From: Aerococcus viridans
Lineage (GTDB): Bacteria > Bacillota > Bacilli > Lactobacillales > Aerococcaceae
Assembly (NCBI RefSeq): GCF_002871935.1
Contig: NZ_PNHQ01000001.1
Location: 114,771-178,770 of the forward strand
DNA length: 64,000 nucleotides
Direction of reading: 5' to 3'
Part shown: in pieces, positions 19,942 through 29,996 of the stretch
How positions within the stretch are numbered: the first letter of the stretch is position 1
Layout of the letters: each line of letters starts with the position of its first letter
Notes under the pieces: model-generated
Databases searched by the model: none
The model's input: only the letters and a program-made list of their open reading frames with translations
What the model was told of the DNA's origin: nothing
Made by a program: the position numbers and the translations under genes

Positions 19942-20874
19942 TTACCCCTCTTCTAAAGCTGTTAGCTCTAGCAAACTATTAAATTCATGTATACCTAAAT
20001 GAATTTCTTGATTGCCATAATGATTAGTTAGAGCCTCAAAGTTTTCAATCATCGCTACTAGCCCCTCGTAATGGAAAGTATTTTGTGCTGTCAAGTTAGC
20101 AATACCAACTTGTTGTAATTCATAAACCGTTTGAATGGACTTATCATATTGCTTACTCATACTTACTTCTTTAGCAATATGATCAATTTCTTTACCACGA
20201 TAATAATTCATAATGGCTACCTCATCGGAAGCTTCTGAAATAATTGCTTCTAATTCTTCATCGAACCCTTCTGTGTCTAGATAATATGGTAGGCAAACAA
20301 TCAGTTCCATATTCGTTGCTTTTGTTAGACTGTAAACTTCTTTTAAATTATCTGCTAAGGTTCCCCAAACAGCTTTGGGATCATCTTGATATTCTTCTAA
20401 AGATTGAGGTTCAATATCTAAGACAAATCATTGCACCGGATGGCCAGCTTCTTTATATTCAATGACCTCTTTAACATAGGTAATTAATTCATTCTTTTCT
20501 TCAATTAGTGCCCATTCGGCCTCCCCATTTAAGAAGTAAACTCGCTTATTAGCTTCATTCACTTGATTCACAAATTGATTTAATTGGCCAACAAACTGGT
20601 CATCAGACAAATGATTACTCGAAACGAATTGATAAATCGAATCGATGTCATGCGTACTCATTGCTTCTACTGTATGATCAACATTTTCAACTTGTAGATC
20701 ATACCAAGAGTAGACGGCCGCTTCGATATTTTTATCTTTACTAAAATAATTGAATAATAGCATTGCGACAACAGTTCCTCCTATAGCTAATAACCCACTC
20801 TTAAATTTATAATTACCCAGTAAAATCACTGCTCCTATTTTTAAATATAATTTTCTATACAATGCCATATCCAT
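19942..20874 (-). pseudogene. TIM-barrel-like membrane protein gene interrupted by an in-frame TGA
   Basis: Two open segments, 20428-20874 and 19942-20310, are in the same frame and are joined by an uninterrupted reading frame apart from one TGA at 20428-20430. Read through, the protein has 310 residues: a membrane segment (about 25-43), then a body with SIYQFVSSNHLSDDQF, the stop, and FVLDIEPQSLEEYQ immediately after it. The LDIEP motif and alternating strand/helix pattern suggest a glycosidase-like barrel. A single GGA-to-TGA change would explain the stop. No good ribosome binding site precedes the first ATG, and the 5' end abuts the tuf terminator, so the N-terminus may also be lost. Confidence 0.75.
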
Positions 20875-20898
20875 AACATATAATGAATGCCTAAAATT

Positions 20899-20934
20899 GA
20901 AAAAAAGAAGACCAGGTCGTCACCTAGTCTTCCT
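20899..20934 (-). terminator. Terminator of tuf / str operon
   Basis: On the minus strand GAAGACTAGGTG...CACCTGGTCTTC-type arms (20907-20932, with a G-T pair) are followed by T7. It closes the str operon about 45 nt after the tuf stop and just before the broken barrel gene. Confidence 0.85.
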
Positions 20935-20975
20935 TTCAATTTGCAAATTTAATTTTAAAGATTAATTATGATAAA

Positions 20976-22163
20976 TTAATCTTCGATTGAAGTGATTGTA
21001 CCCGCACCTACAGTACGTCCACCTTCACGGATAGAGAATTTAGTACCATCTTCGATCGCAACTGGGTGGATTAATTCAACGTCCATATCAACGTTGTCAC
21101 CAGGCATAACCATAGCTACATCTTCTGGTAAAGTAATCACACCAGTGATGTCAGTAGTACGGAAGTAGAATTGTGGACGGTAGTTAGTTAAGAATGGTGT
21201 ATGACGTCCACCCTCTTCTTTAGATAAAACGTAAACTTGCGCTTTAAATTTAGTATGAGGAGTGATTGAACCAGGAGCAGCCAATACTTGACCACGTTGG
21301 ATGTCTTCACGTTGAATACCACGTAATAACGCACCAATGTTGTCACCAGCTTGAGCATAATCTAAGTTCTTACGGAACATTTCAACACCAGTTACAACTG
21401 ATTTACCGATCTTTTCAGCAATACCAACGATGTCAACTTCGTCACCTGTACGAATTTCACCACGTTCAACACGACCAGTAGCAACTGTACCACGACCAGT
21501 GATTGAGAATACGTCCTCAACTGGCATCATGAATGGTTTATCGTTGTCACGTTCTGGTTCTGGAATGTAAGTATCTACAGCTTCCATTAATTCTAAAATT
21601 TTAGCTTCTTGAGCTTCGTCACCTTGTAATGCTAATAAAGCAGAACCAGCGATTACTGGTAATTCGTCACCTGGGTAGTTGTACTCAGATAATAAGTCAC
21701 GAACTTCCATTTCAACTAATTCTAGTAATTCTTCATCGTCAACTTGGTCAACTTTGTTTAAGAATACCACGAATGCAGGAACACCAATTTGTCCAGCTAA
21801 AAGGATGTGCTCACGAGTTTGTGGCATTGGACCATCAGCTGCAGAAACTACTAAGATTGCACCGTCCATTTGAGCAGCACCTGTGATCATGTTTTTAACG
21901 TAGTCAGCGTGTCCTGGGGCATCGATATGCGCATAGTGACGGTTAGCTGTTTCGTACTCGATATGTGAAGTATTGATTGTAATACCACGTTCTTGCTCTT
22001 CTGGAGCGTTATCGATTGCAGCATAGTCTTTAGCTTCACCGAAACCATTTTTAGCTAATACAGTTGCGATTGCAGCTGATAAAGTTGTTTTACCGTGGTC
22101 AACGTGTCCTAAAGTACCAACGTTAACATGGGGTTTTATACGTTCATATGTTTGTTTTGCCAT
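20976..22163 (-). CDS. tuf: Elongation factor Tu
   Basis: 395-residue GTPase that delivers aminoacyl-tRNA to the ribosome. G1 is GHVDHGKT (19-26 region), G2 region contains RGITI, G3 DAPGHADY, G4 NKVD and G5 SAL. Domains 2 and 3 are complete, ending [11 protein letters not shown] strong AGGAGG site precedes the ATG. It has its own promoter in the 260-nt gap after fusA, which allows it to be made in excess over EF-G. Confidence 0.99.
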   Translation of the reverse strand: MAKQTYERIKPHVNVGTLGHVDHGKTTLSAAIATVLAKNGFGEAKDYAAIDNAPEEQERGITINTSHIEYETANRHYAHIDAPGHADYVKNMITGAAQMDGAILVVSAADGPMPQTREHILLAGQIGVPAFVVFLNKVDQVDDEELLELVEMEVRDLLSEYNYPGDELPVIAGSALLALQGDEAQEAKILELMEAVDTYIPEPERDNDKPFMMPVEDVFSITGRGTVATGRVERGEIRTGDEVDIVGIAEKIGKSVVTGVEMFRKNLDYAQAGDNIGALLRGIQREDIQRGQVLAAPGSITPHTKFKAQVYVLSKEEGGRHTPFLTNYRPQFYFRTTDITGVITLPEDVAMVMPGDNVDMDVELIHPVAIEDGTKFSIREGGRTVGAGTITSIED

Positions 22164-22226
22164 TTTATGTATTCCTCCTAAGAATAGAAAATATAAACCT
22201 AAGTTTTATAGATTTTCAATAAGTTC

Positions 22227-22255
22227 ATTATAGTCAAACTTACTTAGGAAATCAA
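22227..22255 (-). promoter_or_regulatory. Internal promoter of tuf
   Basis: TTGATT (22250-22255) and a perfect TATAAT (22227-22232) are spaced 17 nt apart on the minus strand. A hairpin with 9-bp arms (GAAATCAAG / CTTGATTTC, 22248-22303 region) overlaps the -35 side. It has no T-run, so it is not a clear terminator. About 60 nt of leader precede tuf. Confidence 0.75.
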
Positions 22256-22331
22256 GCATCAGCGCTGGGAAAAACCTAGTAAGTACTTGATTTCTACGCG
22301 TAAGCCTGTGGTTGAAGTTTTAATTTAAAAA

Positions 22332-24425
22332 TTAATCTTCTGAACCTTTACCATATTGTTTGATAATGTCTTCTTGAATAGATTTTGGTACTGCTTCGTA
22401 ATGATCGAATGTCATTGTGAAAGTACCACGTCCTTGAGTTGCAGAACGTAATGTTGTAGCGTAGCCGAACATTTCTGATAGTGGCACTAATGAATTAATC
22501 ATTAACGCGTTACCACGTGGTGCTTGGCCTTCGATACGTCCACGACGAGCTGATACGTGACCCATAACGTCTCCTAAGTATTCTTCAGGAACTTGGATAT
22601 CTACACGCATCATTGGTTCAAGGATTGCTGGTTGCGCAGTCTTAGTAGCATTACGTAATGCTAGTGAAGCTGCAACTTTGAAGGCTGTCTCAGATGAATC
22701 GACATCGTGGTAAGAACCATCGTAAAGTTTAGCTTTTACATCGATTAATGGGAATCCAGCTAATACACCGTTTTCCATTGCATCTTTCAAACCAGCTTCA
22801 ACAGCAGGGATGTATTCACGTGGAACCACACCACCAACGATTGCATTTTCAAATTCAAATCCAGCACCTTCTTCGTTTGGTGTGAATTCAATCCATACGT
22901 CACCGTATTGACCTTTACCACCTGATTGACGAACGAATTTACCTTGAACTTGAGTTTCTTGTGTGAATGTTTCACGGTAAGATACTTGAGGCGCACCTAC
23001 TGTCGCAGAAACATTAAATTCACGTTTCAAACGGTCAACGATGATGTCAAGGTGAAGCTCACCCATACCTGCGATGATTGTTTGACCAGTTTCGTGGTCA
23101 GTTGACGCACGGAAAGTTGGATCTTCCTCAGCTAGTTTACCTAAAGCAATAGACATTTTGTCTTGGTCAGCTTTAGTATCTGGCTCAATAGCAACTTCGA
23201 TAACTGGCTCAGGGAATTCCATTGACTCAAGAATAACTTTATTGTCAACGTCACACAATGTATCACCTGTTGTAGTATCTTTAAGACCTACGGCAGCAGC
23301 GATATCACCTGAGAATACTTCATCTACTTCAGAACGAGAGTTAGCGTGCATCAATAAGATACGACCTAAACGCTCACGTTTATCCTTAGTAGCATTTTGG
23401 ATGTATGAACCTGATTGAACAGTACCAGAGTATACACGGAAGAAAGTTAAACGACCTACAAATGGGTCTGTCATTACTTTAAATGCTAAAGCTGAGAATG
23501 GTGCATCATCATTAGCACGAACTTCAATAACCGCTTCTGGATCATCAAACGCGTGACCTTGGATAGGTGGTACATCTGTTGGTGCAGGTAAGTAATCAAT
23601 AACTGCATCAAGCATTAGCTGAACACCTTTATTCTTGAAGGCAGAACCGCATAATACTGGGAAGAAATCAACATTGATTGTTGCTTGACGGATTGCGTCT
23701 TTCAACTCTTGTTTAGAAATTTCTTCACCTTCAAGGTATTTTTCCATAATGTCTTCATTAACATCAGCAATTGATTCAATTAAGTTTGTATGCCATTTTT
23801 CAGCTAATTCGCGGTATTCTTCTGGAATTTCACGTTCTTCATATTCTCTACCGTCATCAGAAGTGTAAACTTCAGCGTTCATTTCCACTAAGTCAATGAT
23901 ACCTTCGAAGTCATCTTCAGAACCAATTGGTAATTGGATAGGTTGAGCATTAGCTTGTAAGCGTTCGTGGATGGTATTTACAGCGTACAAGAAGTCTGCA
24001 CCCATCTTATCCATTTTATTTACGAAAACAATACGGGGTACTTTATAAGTATCTGCTTGACGCCAAACTGTTTCAGTTTGTGGTTCAACCCCTGATTGGG
24101 CATCTAGTAAAGCTACTGAACCATCTAATACACGCAATGAACGTTCAACTTCAACTGTGAAGTCCACGTGCCCTGGGGTATCGATGATGTTTACACGGTG
24201 ACCATTCCATTGAGCAGTTGTTGCTGCAGATGTAATAGTGATACCACGTTCTTGTTCTTGCTCCATCCAGTCCATTTGTGCCCCACCATCGTGAGTTTCA
24301 CCAATTTTATGGATTCTACCAGTATAGTACAAGATACGTTCAGTAGTTGTCGTTTTACCAGCATCGATGTGGGCCATGATACCGATATTACGAGTCTTTT
24401 CAAGAGGAAATTCTCTTTTAGCCAT
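22332..24425 (-). CDS. fusA: Elongation factor G
   Basis: 697-residue translocase GTPase. The ATG at 24423-24425 gives the normal start [17 protein letters not shown] and follows AAAGGAG. A longer frame upstream has no support. G-domain motifs are [32 protein letters not shown] and NKMDK. Domains II-V follow, with [14 protein letters not shown] and the C-terminal [12 protein letters not shown] segment. Position between rpsG and tuf is standard. Confidence 0.99.
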   Translation of the reverse strand: MAKREFPLEKTRNIGIMAHIDAGKTTTTERILYYTGRIHKIGETHDGGAQMDWMEQEQERGITITSAATTAQWNGHRVNIIDTPGHVDFTVEVERSLRVLDGSVALLDAQSGVEPQTETVWRQADTYKVPRIVFVNKMDKMGADFLYAVNTIHERLQANAQPIQLPIGSEDDFEGIIDLVEMNAEVYTSDDGREYEEREIPEEYRELAEKWHTNLIESIADVNEDIMEKYLEGEEISKQELKDAIRQATINVDFFPVLCGSAFKNKGVQLMLDAVIDYLPAPTDVPPIQGHAFDDPEAVIEVRANDDAPFSALAFKVMTDPFVGRLTFFRVYSGTVQSGSYIQNATKDKRERLGRILLMHANSRSEVDEVFSGDIAAAVGLKDTTTGDTLCDVDNKVILESMEFPEPVIEVAIEPDTKADQDKMSIALGKLAEEDPTFRASTDHETGQTIIAGMGELHLDIIVDRLKREFNVSATVGAPQVSYRETFTQETQVQGKFVRQSGGKGQYGDVWIEFTPNEEGAGFEFENAIVGGVVPREYIPAVEAGLKDAMENGVLAGFPLIDVKAKLYDGSYHDVDSSETAFKVAASLALRNATKTAQPAILEPMMRVDIQVPEEYLGDVMGHVSARRGRIEGQAPRGNALMINSLVPLSEMFGYATTLRSATQGRGTFTMTFDHYEAVPKSIQEDIIKQYGKGSED

Positions 24426-24535
24426 CTTATCCTTACTCCTTTTTTCTGTGCTTCGTTTAATAATTGGTTGCCACAATCATTATAACGTTTTTAGAGAAAA
24501 GTCGACAATATATTTTATCGACAATTAGAAAAATC

Positions 24536-25006
24536 TTACCAACGGAAATGTGCGAATGCTTTGTTTGCTTCTGCCATACGGTGAGATTCTTCACGTTTAC
24601 GAACTGAAGCACCTGTATTGTTAGCAGCATCCATAATTTCGTGTGCTAAACGTTGTTCCATTGTGTTCTCACCACGTAAGCGAGCGTAATTTACTAACCA
24701 ACGTAATGCCAATGTTTGACGACGTTCTGGACGAACTTCTACTGGCACTTGGTAGTTAGAACCACCAATACGACGAGCTTTAACTTCTAATACTGGTGAA
24801 ATGTTTTCGATTGCTTGTTCGAAAACCTCCATTGGATCATTACCCGTTTCAGCTTTAATGTTGTCGAAAGCTGTATATAAAATAGTAGCTGCTTTACCAC
24901 GTTTACCGTCTACCATGATACGGTTGATTAAACGAGTAACTAATTTTGAGTTATAAATTGGATCTGGTAATACATCACGTTTTGCAATATGTCCTTTACG
25001 AGGCAT
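24536..25006 (-). CDS. rpsG: 30S ribosomal protein S7
   Basis: 156-residue head-nucleating protein of the small subunit. Begins [19 protein letters not shown] and contains the [19 protein letters not shown] beta-hairpin and [10 protein letters not shown] at the C-terminus. Length is typical. In E. coli S7 represses the str operon. Confidence 0.98.
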   Translation of the reverse strand: MPRKGHIAKRDVLPDPIYNSKLVTRLINRIMVDGKRGKAATILYTAFDNIKAETGNDPMEVFEQAIENISPVLEVKARRIGGSNYQVPVEVRPERRQTLALRWLVNYARLRGENTMEQRLAHEIMDAANNTGASVRKREESHRMAEANKAFAHFRW

Positions 25007-25031
25007 TTGTGCTCCTCCTTTCGATTTTTAA

Positions 25032-25442
25032 TTATTTAGGTTTTTTAGTACCGTATTTAGAACGGCTTTGTTTACGATCGTTAACACCAGCAGTATCTAG
25101 CGCACCACGAACGATGTGGTAACGAACCCCTGGTAAGTCTTTCACACGTCCACCACGGATTAGAACAACACTATGCTCTTGTAAGTTGTGGCCGATACCT
25201 GGGATATAAGCTGTTACTTCGATCATGTTTGATAAACGAACACGAGCGTATTTACGTAACGCTGAGTTAGGTTTTTTCGGTGTCATAGTACCTACACGTG
25301 TACAAACTCCACGTTTTTGAGGAGAGTTTGTAGAAGTAGATTTACGTTTCATTGAGTTATAACCACGACCTAAAGCTGGAGAACCAGATTTTTTAGTTGA
25401 GCTTTGGCGTGATTTGCGTACTAATTGATTAATAGTTGGCAT
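25032..25442 (-). CDS. rpsL: 30S ribosomal protein S12
   Basis: 136-residue decoding-site protein. The [15 protein letters not shown] segment and the loop KKPNS (region of streptomycin-resistance lysines) match the sensitive type: TPKKPNSAL and [15 protein letters not shown] are unchanged. It opens the str operon after a ~200-nt leader. Confidence 0.98.
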   Translation of the reverse strand: MPTINQLVRKSRQSSTKKSGSPALGRGYNSMKRKSTSTNSPQKRGVCTRVGTMTPKKPNSALRKYARVRLSNMIEVTAYIPGIGHNLQEHSVVLIRGGRVKDLPGVRYHIVRGALDTAGVNDRKQSRSKYGTKKPK

Positions 25443-25525
25443 AACTATAAGCTCCTCCTTCCCACTTAATGGGTAATTTTTGTGTATTCTTTATGCTCAC
25501 ACATCCAAGCGTGTCATAATTTTTT

Positions 25526-25560
25526 TGAAAAAATAAAAATCGCTTTACAGCTACGATTTC
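25526..25560 (-). promoter_or_regulatory. Attenuator-like hairpin in the rpsL leader
   Basis: In the minus-strand leader AAATCG and CGATTT form a 6-bp stem with an 11-nt loop, followed by a T-rich run (TTATTTTTT). The stem is short, so it could be only a weak attenuator. It lies about 85-120 nt upstream of rpsL. Confidence 0.35.
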
Positions 25561-25654
25561 AGGTTTTCAATGTTTGTGTGCTAATGTACCAGTCAGCACG
25601 ACTGTTCGATTTGGATACAAATACAGGAATCTGCATACAAAAAGCACCTTATAT

Positions 25655-25683
25655 AATTTATCACATTCAGTAAGCTGCGTCAA
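25655..25683 (-). promoter_or_regulatory. Promoter of the str operon
   Basis: TTGACG (25678-25683), 17 nt, TAAATT (25655-25660), with a TGA just before the -10 (extended -10 type). It lies just downstream of nothing but the lysS terminator, about 210 nt before rpsL. The intervening leader shows the hairpin noted separately. Confidence 0.65.
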
Positions 25684-25695
25684 CAAATAAAATAT

Positions 25696-25746
25696 AAAAA
25701 AACGACCATTTCTCTTATTTAGTAAGAGCATAAATGGTCGTTTTTC
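25696..25746. terminator. Terminator of lysS
   Basis: AAAACGACCATTT and AAATGGTCGTTTT form a long stem with a nested CTCTTA/TAAGAG stem. T-runs follow on the minus strand (lysS side), and an equivalent run exists on the plus strand. Confidence 0.88.
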
Positions 25747-25764
25747 TAACTATTCGTTGGGCTA

Positions 25765-27303
<1,539 letters not shown>

Positions 27304-27364
27304 TTACTTTATCTATCGTTATCCTCTAGTCAATTCGATACTTATCTATATTGCCAACTTTCTA

Positions 27365-27387
27365 CAAAAAAAGCAAGCAAGCCTTGC
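27365..27387 (-). terminator. Weak terminator after the ArsR-type gene
   Basis: On the minus strand GCAAG and CTTGC form a 5-bp stem with a 5-nt loop followed by T7. It lies between the ArsR-like gene and lysS. The short stem makes it weak. Confidence 0.5.
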
Positions 27388-27505
27388 GCACTATTTCGAT
27401 GAGCGTTTTTTTCGGATAAAATTACTAGCCTCTATGAGAATACGAAAACACAAGCATTGTACCAAATTTTAAAGTTATTGAAAACCTAAATATGATGGAT
27501 CTCGC

Positions 27506-27859
27506 TTATCCTTCCATTCCTGAATCGTCTTCTTTTATATGAGTAAAGGCATCTGTTAATATTTGTAGCACATGACTATCTGCTTGGCTATAAATGACCG
27601 TATTTCTTTCTTTGCGTTTTTTTACCAAGCGTAAATCAAATAGTTTCTTTAATTGATGAGAAACCGCAGACTGTTCCAACCCTAATGCTTCTGAAATTTT
27701 AGTGGCCATCATTTCTCCAGTACCCAATAAATATAAAATGCGTAATCTTGTTGGATCGCCCAAAGCTTTAAACATTTTACTTAGATGTTGAATTTGTTCA
27801 GGTGCAACCGGCTCTTCAAGTGCTTGTTGGTTCTCAAAATATTTTTCTGCTTCCTTCAT
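27506..27859 (-). CDS. ArsR/SmtB-family regulator of CzrA type
   Basis: 117-residue winged-helix repressor. The recognition helix region ATKISEALGLEQSAVSHQLK is typical. The C-terminal helix carries D94-x-H96-x10-H107-x2-E110, the spacing of the alpha-5 zinc site of CzrA/SmtB (D-H-H-H/E). No N-terminal CxC is present, so cadmium/lead sensing of the CadC type is unlikely. It lies 35 nt after the degenerate cysK-like gene on the same strand and no metal transporter is adjacent, which is unusual for this family. The protein begins MKEAEKYFENQQ. Confidence 0.87.
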   Translation of the reverse strand: MKEAEKYFENQQALEEPVAPEQIQHLSKMFKALGDPTRLRILYLLGTGEMMATKISEALGLEQSAVSHQLKKLFDLRLVKKRKERNTVIYSQADSHVLQILTDAFTHIKEDDSGMEG

Positions 27860-27894
27860 AAAAGCCTTCTTTCACTTTTATTATTTACCAAACA

Positions 27895-28827
27895 TTAATT
27901 ATTTTTCACGTTGAAGTTGAAGTTACCTTCAGCCACAAATCTTCTACCGTCATCAGGTATGACAGCAACTACTTTTTTATTTTGACCTAGGGTTTTAGCC
28001 ACTGCTATGGCTGCCGCAACAGCTGCTCCCCCCGCTGGTCCTACCAGCAAACCTTCATTGATCGCTAATAAACGACTCGTTTCTTTGGCTTTCGCTAGGT
28101 CAATGGCTACAATATTGTCATATAGCGTAGTATCTAAATTTAAGGGTAGTAAACCTGGATTAAACCCTGTAGTAGCACTTGGTTTAGCCACTTCTCCCGA
28201 CAGGAATTTAGCTGACTTATCCTCAACCGCATATAATTGAATATCTTTGTTTTCTTGTCTGAGAGCATTACCAATCCCGGTCATTGTCCCACCAGTTGCA
28301 ATTGTTGTAATGAATGCATCTGGTGCACCATTTAACGCCTCAACAATTTCAGGTCCTGTTGTTTTCTCATGGACTATAGCATTTGAATCATCGTCATATA
28401 CATCCATAAATAAGTGGTTTCCTGCTTCAGCATAAGCTCGAGCTTGTGGCATGGCCTTTACAACACCTTGACCGCCAGCTACCAATTGTACTTGTGCGCC
28501 ATAGGCCTGCAAGACTGTCAAGTCATGCTGTGATGTGGAATCTGGCACAAAAGCTTTAACATCATACCCTTTGCTGGCACCTATCAAAGCGAAAGAAGCT
28601 GCAACTTCAGCTGTGGTGGCAACCACAATTTGTTGGCCAGCATGTAAGCGACCTTCATTTTCTGCTACTTCAATCATATTTAAGGCAATACGATCATAGA
28701 TTGAGCCAGTTGGGTTAGCTGTTTCGAGTTTCACGTATACCTGTGCGGCTTTATATGGTACTGATCGTTGTAATTTTACTAGAGGTGTTTCTCCAATTAA
28801 TTGACTCATATCATTTGTAACTTCCAT
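27895..28827 (-). CDS. Cysteine synthase-like protein lacking the PLP lysine
   Basis: 310-residue fold-type II homologue of O-acetylserine sulfhydrylase. The frame opens IGETPLVKLQRSV and keeps NP-GS and ATGGTMTGIG. The catalytic residue is gone: the family NPGGSVKDR is NPTGSIYDR here, with Tyr44 (codon TAT) in place of the PLP lysine. The substrate loop TSGNTG is TTAEVA (71-76), and the serine near the PLP ring (GISSGAA) is GPAGGAA. The frame is otherwise intact over its whole length, so it is not an ordinary pseudogene. It is probably a non-catalytic paralogue (inference). It lies between hslO and the ArsR gene. Confidence 0.85.
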   Translation of the reverse strand: MEVTNDMSQLIGETPLVKLQRSVPYKAAQVYVKLETANPTGSIYDRIALNMIEVAENEGRLHAGQQIVVATTAEVAASFALIGASKGYDVKAFVPDSTSQHDLTVLQAYGAQVQLVAGGQGVVKAMPQARAYAEAGNHLFMDVYDDDSNAIVHEKTTGPEIVEALNGAPDAFITTIATGGTMTGIGNALRQENKDIQLYAVEDKSAKFLSGEVAKPSATTGFNPGLLPLNLDTTLYDNIVAIDLAKAKETSRLLAINEGLLVGPAGGAAVAAAIAVAKTLGQNKKVVAVIPDDGRRFVAEGNFNFNVKNN

Positions 28828-28884
28828 CTTCTAGCTCAAACCTTTCTCTGTAAAATACTTTTCATAGTCTGGTTAAATTTCTTT

Positions 28885-28890
28885 ATTATA
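28885..28890 (-). promoter_or_regulatory. -10 element for the cysK-like gene
   Basis: A perfect TATAAT on the minus strand lies about 60 nt before the start codon, in the gap after the hslO stop. No good -35 is seen at 16-18 nt. It may be a weak promoter or readthrough may come from hslO. Confidence 0.35.
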
Positions 28891-28903
28891 GTAAATCCAA
28901 TCC

Positions 28904-29779
28904 TCAAGCTTGGCCTTCAATCACTCTTAAGTCTTCAGCCGTGAATTGATAGCGTTTATTACAAAATTGGCAAACCACTTCTGCACCACCATCTTCTTCA
29001 ATCATCGCTGTAATCTCTTCTTTAGCTAAGGTAGCTAAACCGGCTGCAAAACGGTCTTTATTGCAATCACAGTAGAATTGAACGTCACGTTCATCCAAGA
29101 ATTTAACATTTTCTTCACCTAATAAACGATTGATCATATCTTTAGCTGTTAAGCCGTCTGATAATAGTTCTGTAACTTGTGGTGTTTCAGCCACTGCTTT
29201 TTCAACTGCCTCAATCGATGGTTCAGTTACGCCTGGCATCAATTGAATCATCCACCCACCAGCATTTATAACTGTCTCATCTGTATCTACTAAGACACCC
29301 AAGCCAACAGCTGATGGTGTTTGTTCAGAATAGGCTAGATAGTAAGTAAAGTCTTCTGCAATTTCACCAGAGACGATTGGTACTTGACCTGAGAAAGGCT
29401 CTTTTAAACCTAAGTCTTTTGTTACGGTAAAAAGTCCTTCCGTCCCAACGGCTTTGCGTACATCAATTTTTCCTTGGTCATTTGGTTCTAAGCTAATGTG
29501 TGGCTGTTGAATATAGCCTTTCACTTTTCCTTGTCCATTCGCAACTGCCATCAATTTACCAGCTGGGCCATGCCCATTAATTTGCACAGTGATTTTGGCG
29601 TCATCTTTTATATCTGACCCCATCATCAATGTCCCTACTAAGGTACGTCCCAGTGCTGCCGTTGAAGCAGACCAAGTATCGTGTTTCTCTTGTGCTTCTT
29701 GGACAACACCTGTAGCATCTACCGCTGTGATACGTACTTCACCATCAAAGGCCACTGCCTTAATTAATTTATCTGTCAT
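28904..29779 (-). CDS. hslO: Redox-activated chaperone Hsp33
   Basis: 291-residue holdase switched on by oxidation. The C-terminal zinc centre has the family C-x-C (FYCDCNKDRF) and C-x2-C (VCQFCNKRY) pairs. The N-terminal domain with FSGQVPIVSGEIAEDF is complete. It lies downstream of the ftsH terminator and upstream of the cysK-like gene on the same strand, the usual hslO-cysK neighbourhood of Lactobacillales. Confidence 0.97.
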   Translation of the reverse strand: MTDKLIKAVAFDGEVRITAVDATGVVQEAQEKHDTWSASTAALGRTLVGTLMMGSDIKDDAKITVQINGHGPAGKLMAVANGQGKVKGYIQQPHISLEPNDQGKIDVRKAVGTEGLFTVTKDLGLKEPFSGQVPIVSGEIAEDFTYYLAYSEQTPSAVGLGVLVDTDETVINAGGWMIQLMPGVTEPSIEAVEKAVAETPQVTELLSDGLTAKDMINRLLGEENVKFLDERDVQFYCDCNKDRFAAGLATLAKEEITAMIEEDGGAEVVCQFCNKRYQFTAEDLRVIEGQA

Positions 29780-29842
29780 TTACTTCACTCCATTATCACG
29801 TACTTTTGCACGCATTATTCGCTTGTCGCTTATTCAACTACC

Positions 29843-29870
29843 ATTCTAACCTAATTTACTGAACAGTGAA
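29843..29870 (-). promoter_or_regulatory. Candidate promoter of hslO
   Basis: TTCACT (29865-29870), 16 nt, TAGAAT (29843-29848) on the minus strand, about 65 nt before the hslO start. The ftsH terminator just upstream means hslO needs its own promoter. Confidence 0.45.
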
Positions 29871-29907
29871 AATATATTCATTTAAAAAAGTAAACCGTAT
29901 AAGGTTT

Positions 29908-29943
29908 GAAAAACCCCCGATGATATTTAGCATCGGAGGTTCT
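29908..29943 (-). terminator. Terminator of ftsH
   Basis: CCTCCGATG and CATCGGGGG arms (minus strand) enclose an 8-nt loop and are followed by T5. About 55 nt past the ftsH stop. Confidence 0.88.
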
Positions 29944-29996
29944 AAAGTTCATCAATTAAAATTTCACTAATGTATACGAGCGTACACAGTACTTAC

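Noticed and set aside
20428..20430. TGA read as tryptophan or selenocysteine
   Set aside because: TGA ends other genes in the window normally (uvrC, hslO), and no selenocysteine-insertion hairpin is evident after the stop. Nonsense mutation is simpler.
22248..22303. Hairpin (GAAATCAAG/CTTGATTTC) after fusA as a terminator
   Set aside because: It has a long loop and no T-run following. tuf is followed from its own promoter and probably also by readthrough.
24168..24485. Plus-strand open frame of 105 codons opposite fusA
   Set aside because: It is a shadow of fusA: no ribosome binding site, no recognisable protein and no independent codon pattern. The same holds for the other long opposite-strand frames across rplV, rpsQ, rplW, lysS and mfd.
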